15,059 nt of DNA from an uncultured delta proteobacterium (GTDB lineage Bacteria; RBG-13-61-14; DRUE01): contig CAIYYW010000281.1 in assembly GCA_903930515.1 (NCBI GenBank), positions 1-15,059 on the forward strand. Direction: 5' to 3'. The position numbers and the translations under genes are program-made. The notes under the pieces are model-generated. The model worked only from the letters and a program-made list of their open reading frames with translations, did no database searches and was not told where the DNA came from. Numbering within the stretch: position 1 is the stretch's first letter; the number at the start of each line of letters is the position of its first letter. Of this stretch, positions 14,709 to 15,059 are shown in pieces.

Positions 14709-15059
14709 CTACTCCTTTTGTTTAGGTCGGTACTTGTCCAGGATCTTTTCAATCTCCGGCTTGCACCGGACACCCCCGCATTCCCCCTTGGTCGCCCCGG
14801 TGGCCTCTGCGATCATCTCCACCGTGTAGGCCCCGTGCTGGATCGCTTCCTCAATCTTCTCCCGGGGGATCTTCTTGCATTTGCAAATATATCCCAATTC
14901 CTCCGCCTGGGACGGCTTGATCCCGAGGTAGTTGTCAATCGCCTGGTTGATCGCCTCCGAGGCCAAAACCGAACAATGGATCTTATGCTCGGGCAATCCC
15001 CCCAGGGCCTCCGCGATCTCCAGGTTGCTAACCTTGCGCGCGTCTTTGTAATGCTTGCC
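14709..15059 (-). CDS. nifU: NifU-like Fe-S scaffold with BFD-like [2Fe-2S] domain (5' end outside window)
   Basis: The last 116 residues of a NifU-type scaffold; the frame runs off the right edge, so the TTG near 14996 is not the start. The visible part begins in the IscU domain (VSNLEIAEALGGLP) and includes its third ligand cysteine in KIHCSVLASEAINQAI. It then continues into a BFD-like domain with CKC (visible residues 59 and 61) and CGGVRC (94 and 99), that is C-x-C-x32-C-x4-C, and KPEIEKIL. Classical nitrogen-fixation NifU has C-x2-C at the second pair and a further C-terminal Nfu domain; here the spacing is wider and the protein stops after the BFD domain. It lies directly upstream of nifS with a 6-base gap. 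It probably serves general Fe-S assembly; nothing here indicates nitrogen fixation. Confidence 0.92.
   Translation of the reverse strand, partial: GKHYKDARKVSNLEIAEALGGLPEHKIHCSVLASEAINQAIDNYLGIKPSQAEELGYICKCKKIPREKIEEAIQHGAYTVEMIAEATGATKGECGGVRCKPEIEKILDKYRPKQKE

Noticed and set aside
13521-15059. Nitrogen fixation cluster
   Set aside because: NifS and NifU-like genes alone serve general Fe-S assembly; no nitrogenase or nif regulatory genes are in the window, and the NifU lacks its Nfu domain.

Overview
The window looks like a contig fragment from an uncultivated, probably diderm bacterium. Its base composition is GC-rich outside one AT-rich insert. NIF/ISC-type iron-sulfur genes and a probable outer-membrane or periplasmic kelch lipoprotein suggest a Gram-negative, possibly anaerobic or microaerophilic lifestyle. 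I see no rRNA, tRNA or other marker that would fix the phylum.

Layout. (1) Positions 1-6038, plus strand: two tandem, non-identical carB genes for the large subunit of carbamoyl-phosphate synthase. The first is cut by the left edge of the window and the second is complete. Both keep both ATP-grasp halves, but their C-terminal effector-binding domains have diverged. (2) 6065-7582, minus: a secreted seven-repeat kelch protein with an N-terminal Ig-like domain, its own good Shine-Dalgarno and a near-consensus sigma70 promoter. (3) 7811-9435, minus: a two-gene phosphate module, a DUF47/PhoU-like regulator followed by a PiT-family phosphate permease, with start and stop codons overlapping, preceded by a ~430-base non-coding leader. 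(4) 9872-15059, minus: a sulfur and iron-sulfur operon. In transcription order it holds nifU-like scaffold (cut by the right edge), nifS cysteine desulfurase, [inserted cassette], cysE serine acetyltransferase, a second IscU-like scaffold fused to a zinc-ribbon-like tail, and a protein resembling the catalytic domain of 2-oxoacid dehydrogenase E2 but with an altered active-site motif.

The most unusual item is the cassette at about 11881-13504. It sits between nifS and cysE and is bounded by a 41-base imperfect inverted repeat (37/41 by hand alignment) built from GCAAAG-type units. Further direct copies of the unit lie inside it. It holds two genes whose products both show PD-(D/E)XK nuclease signatures: a GxxExxY protein and a NucS/DUF91-like protein. 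The NucS-like gene is strikingly AT-rich compared with the surrounding operon. No transposase or integrase is present, so it looks like a non-autonomous, repeat-bounded nuclease cassette that split a cysteine/Fe-S operon while keeping the same reading direction.

How the genes fit together: CysE makes O-acetylserine for cysteine synthesis, NifS takes sulfur from cysteine, and NifU/IscU assemble clusters from it. The tandem carB pair would supply carbamoyl phosphate for arginine and pyrimidines, and may be divided between the two by different allosteric control.
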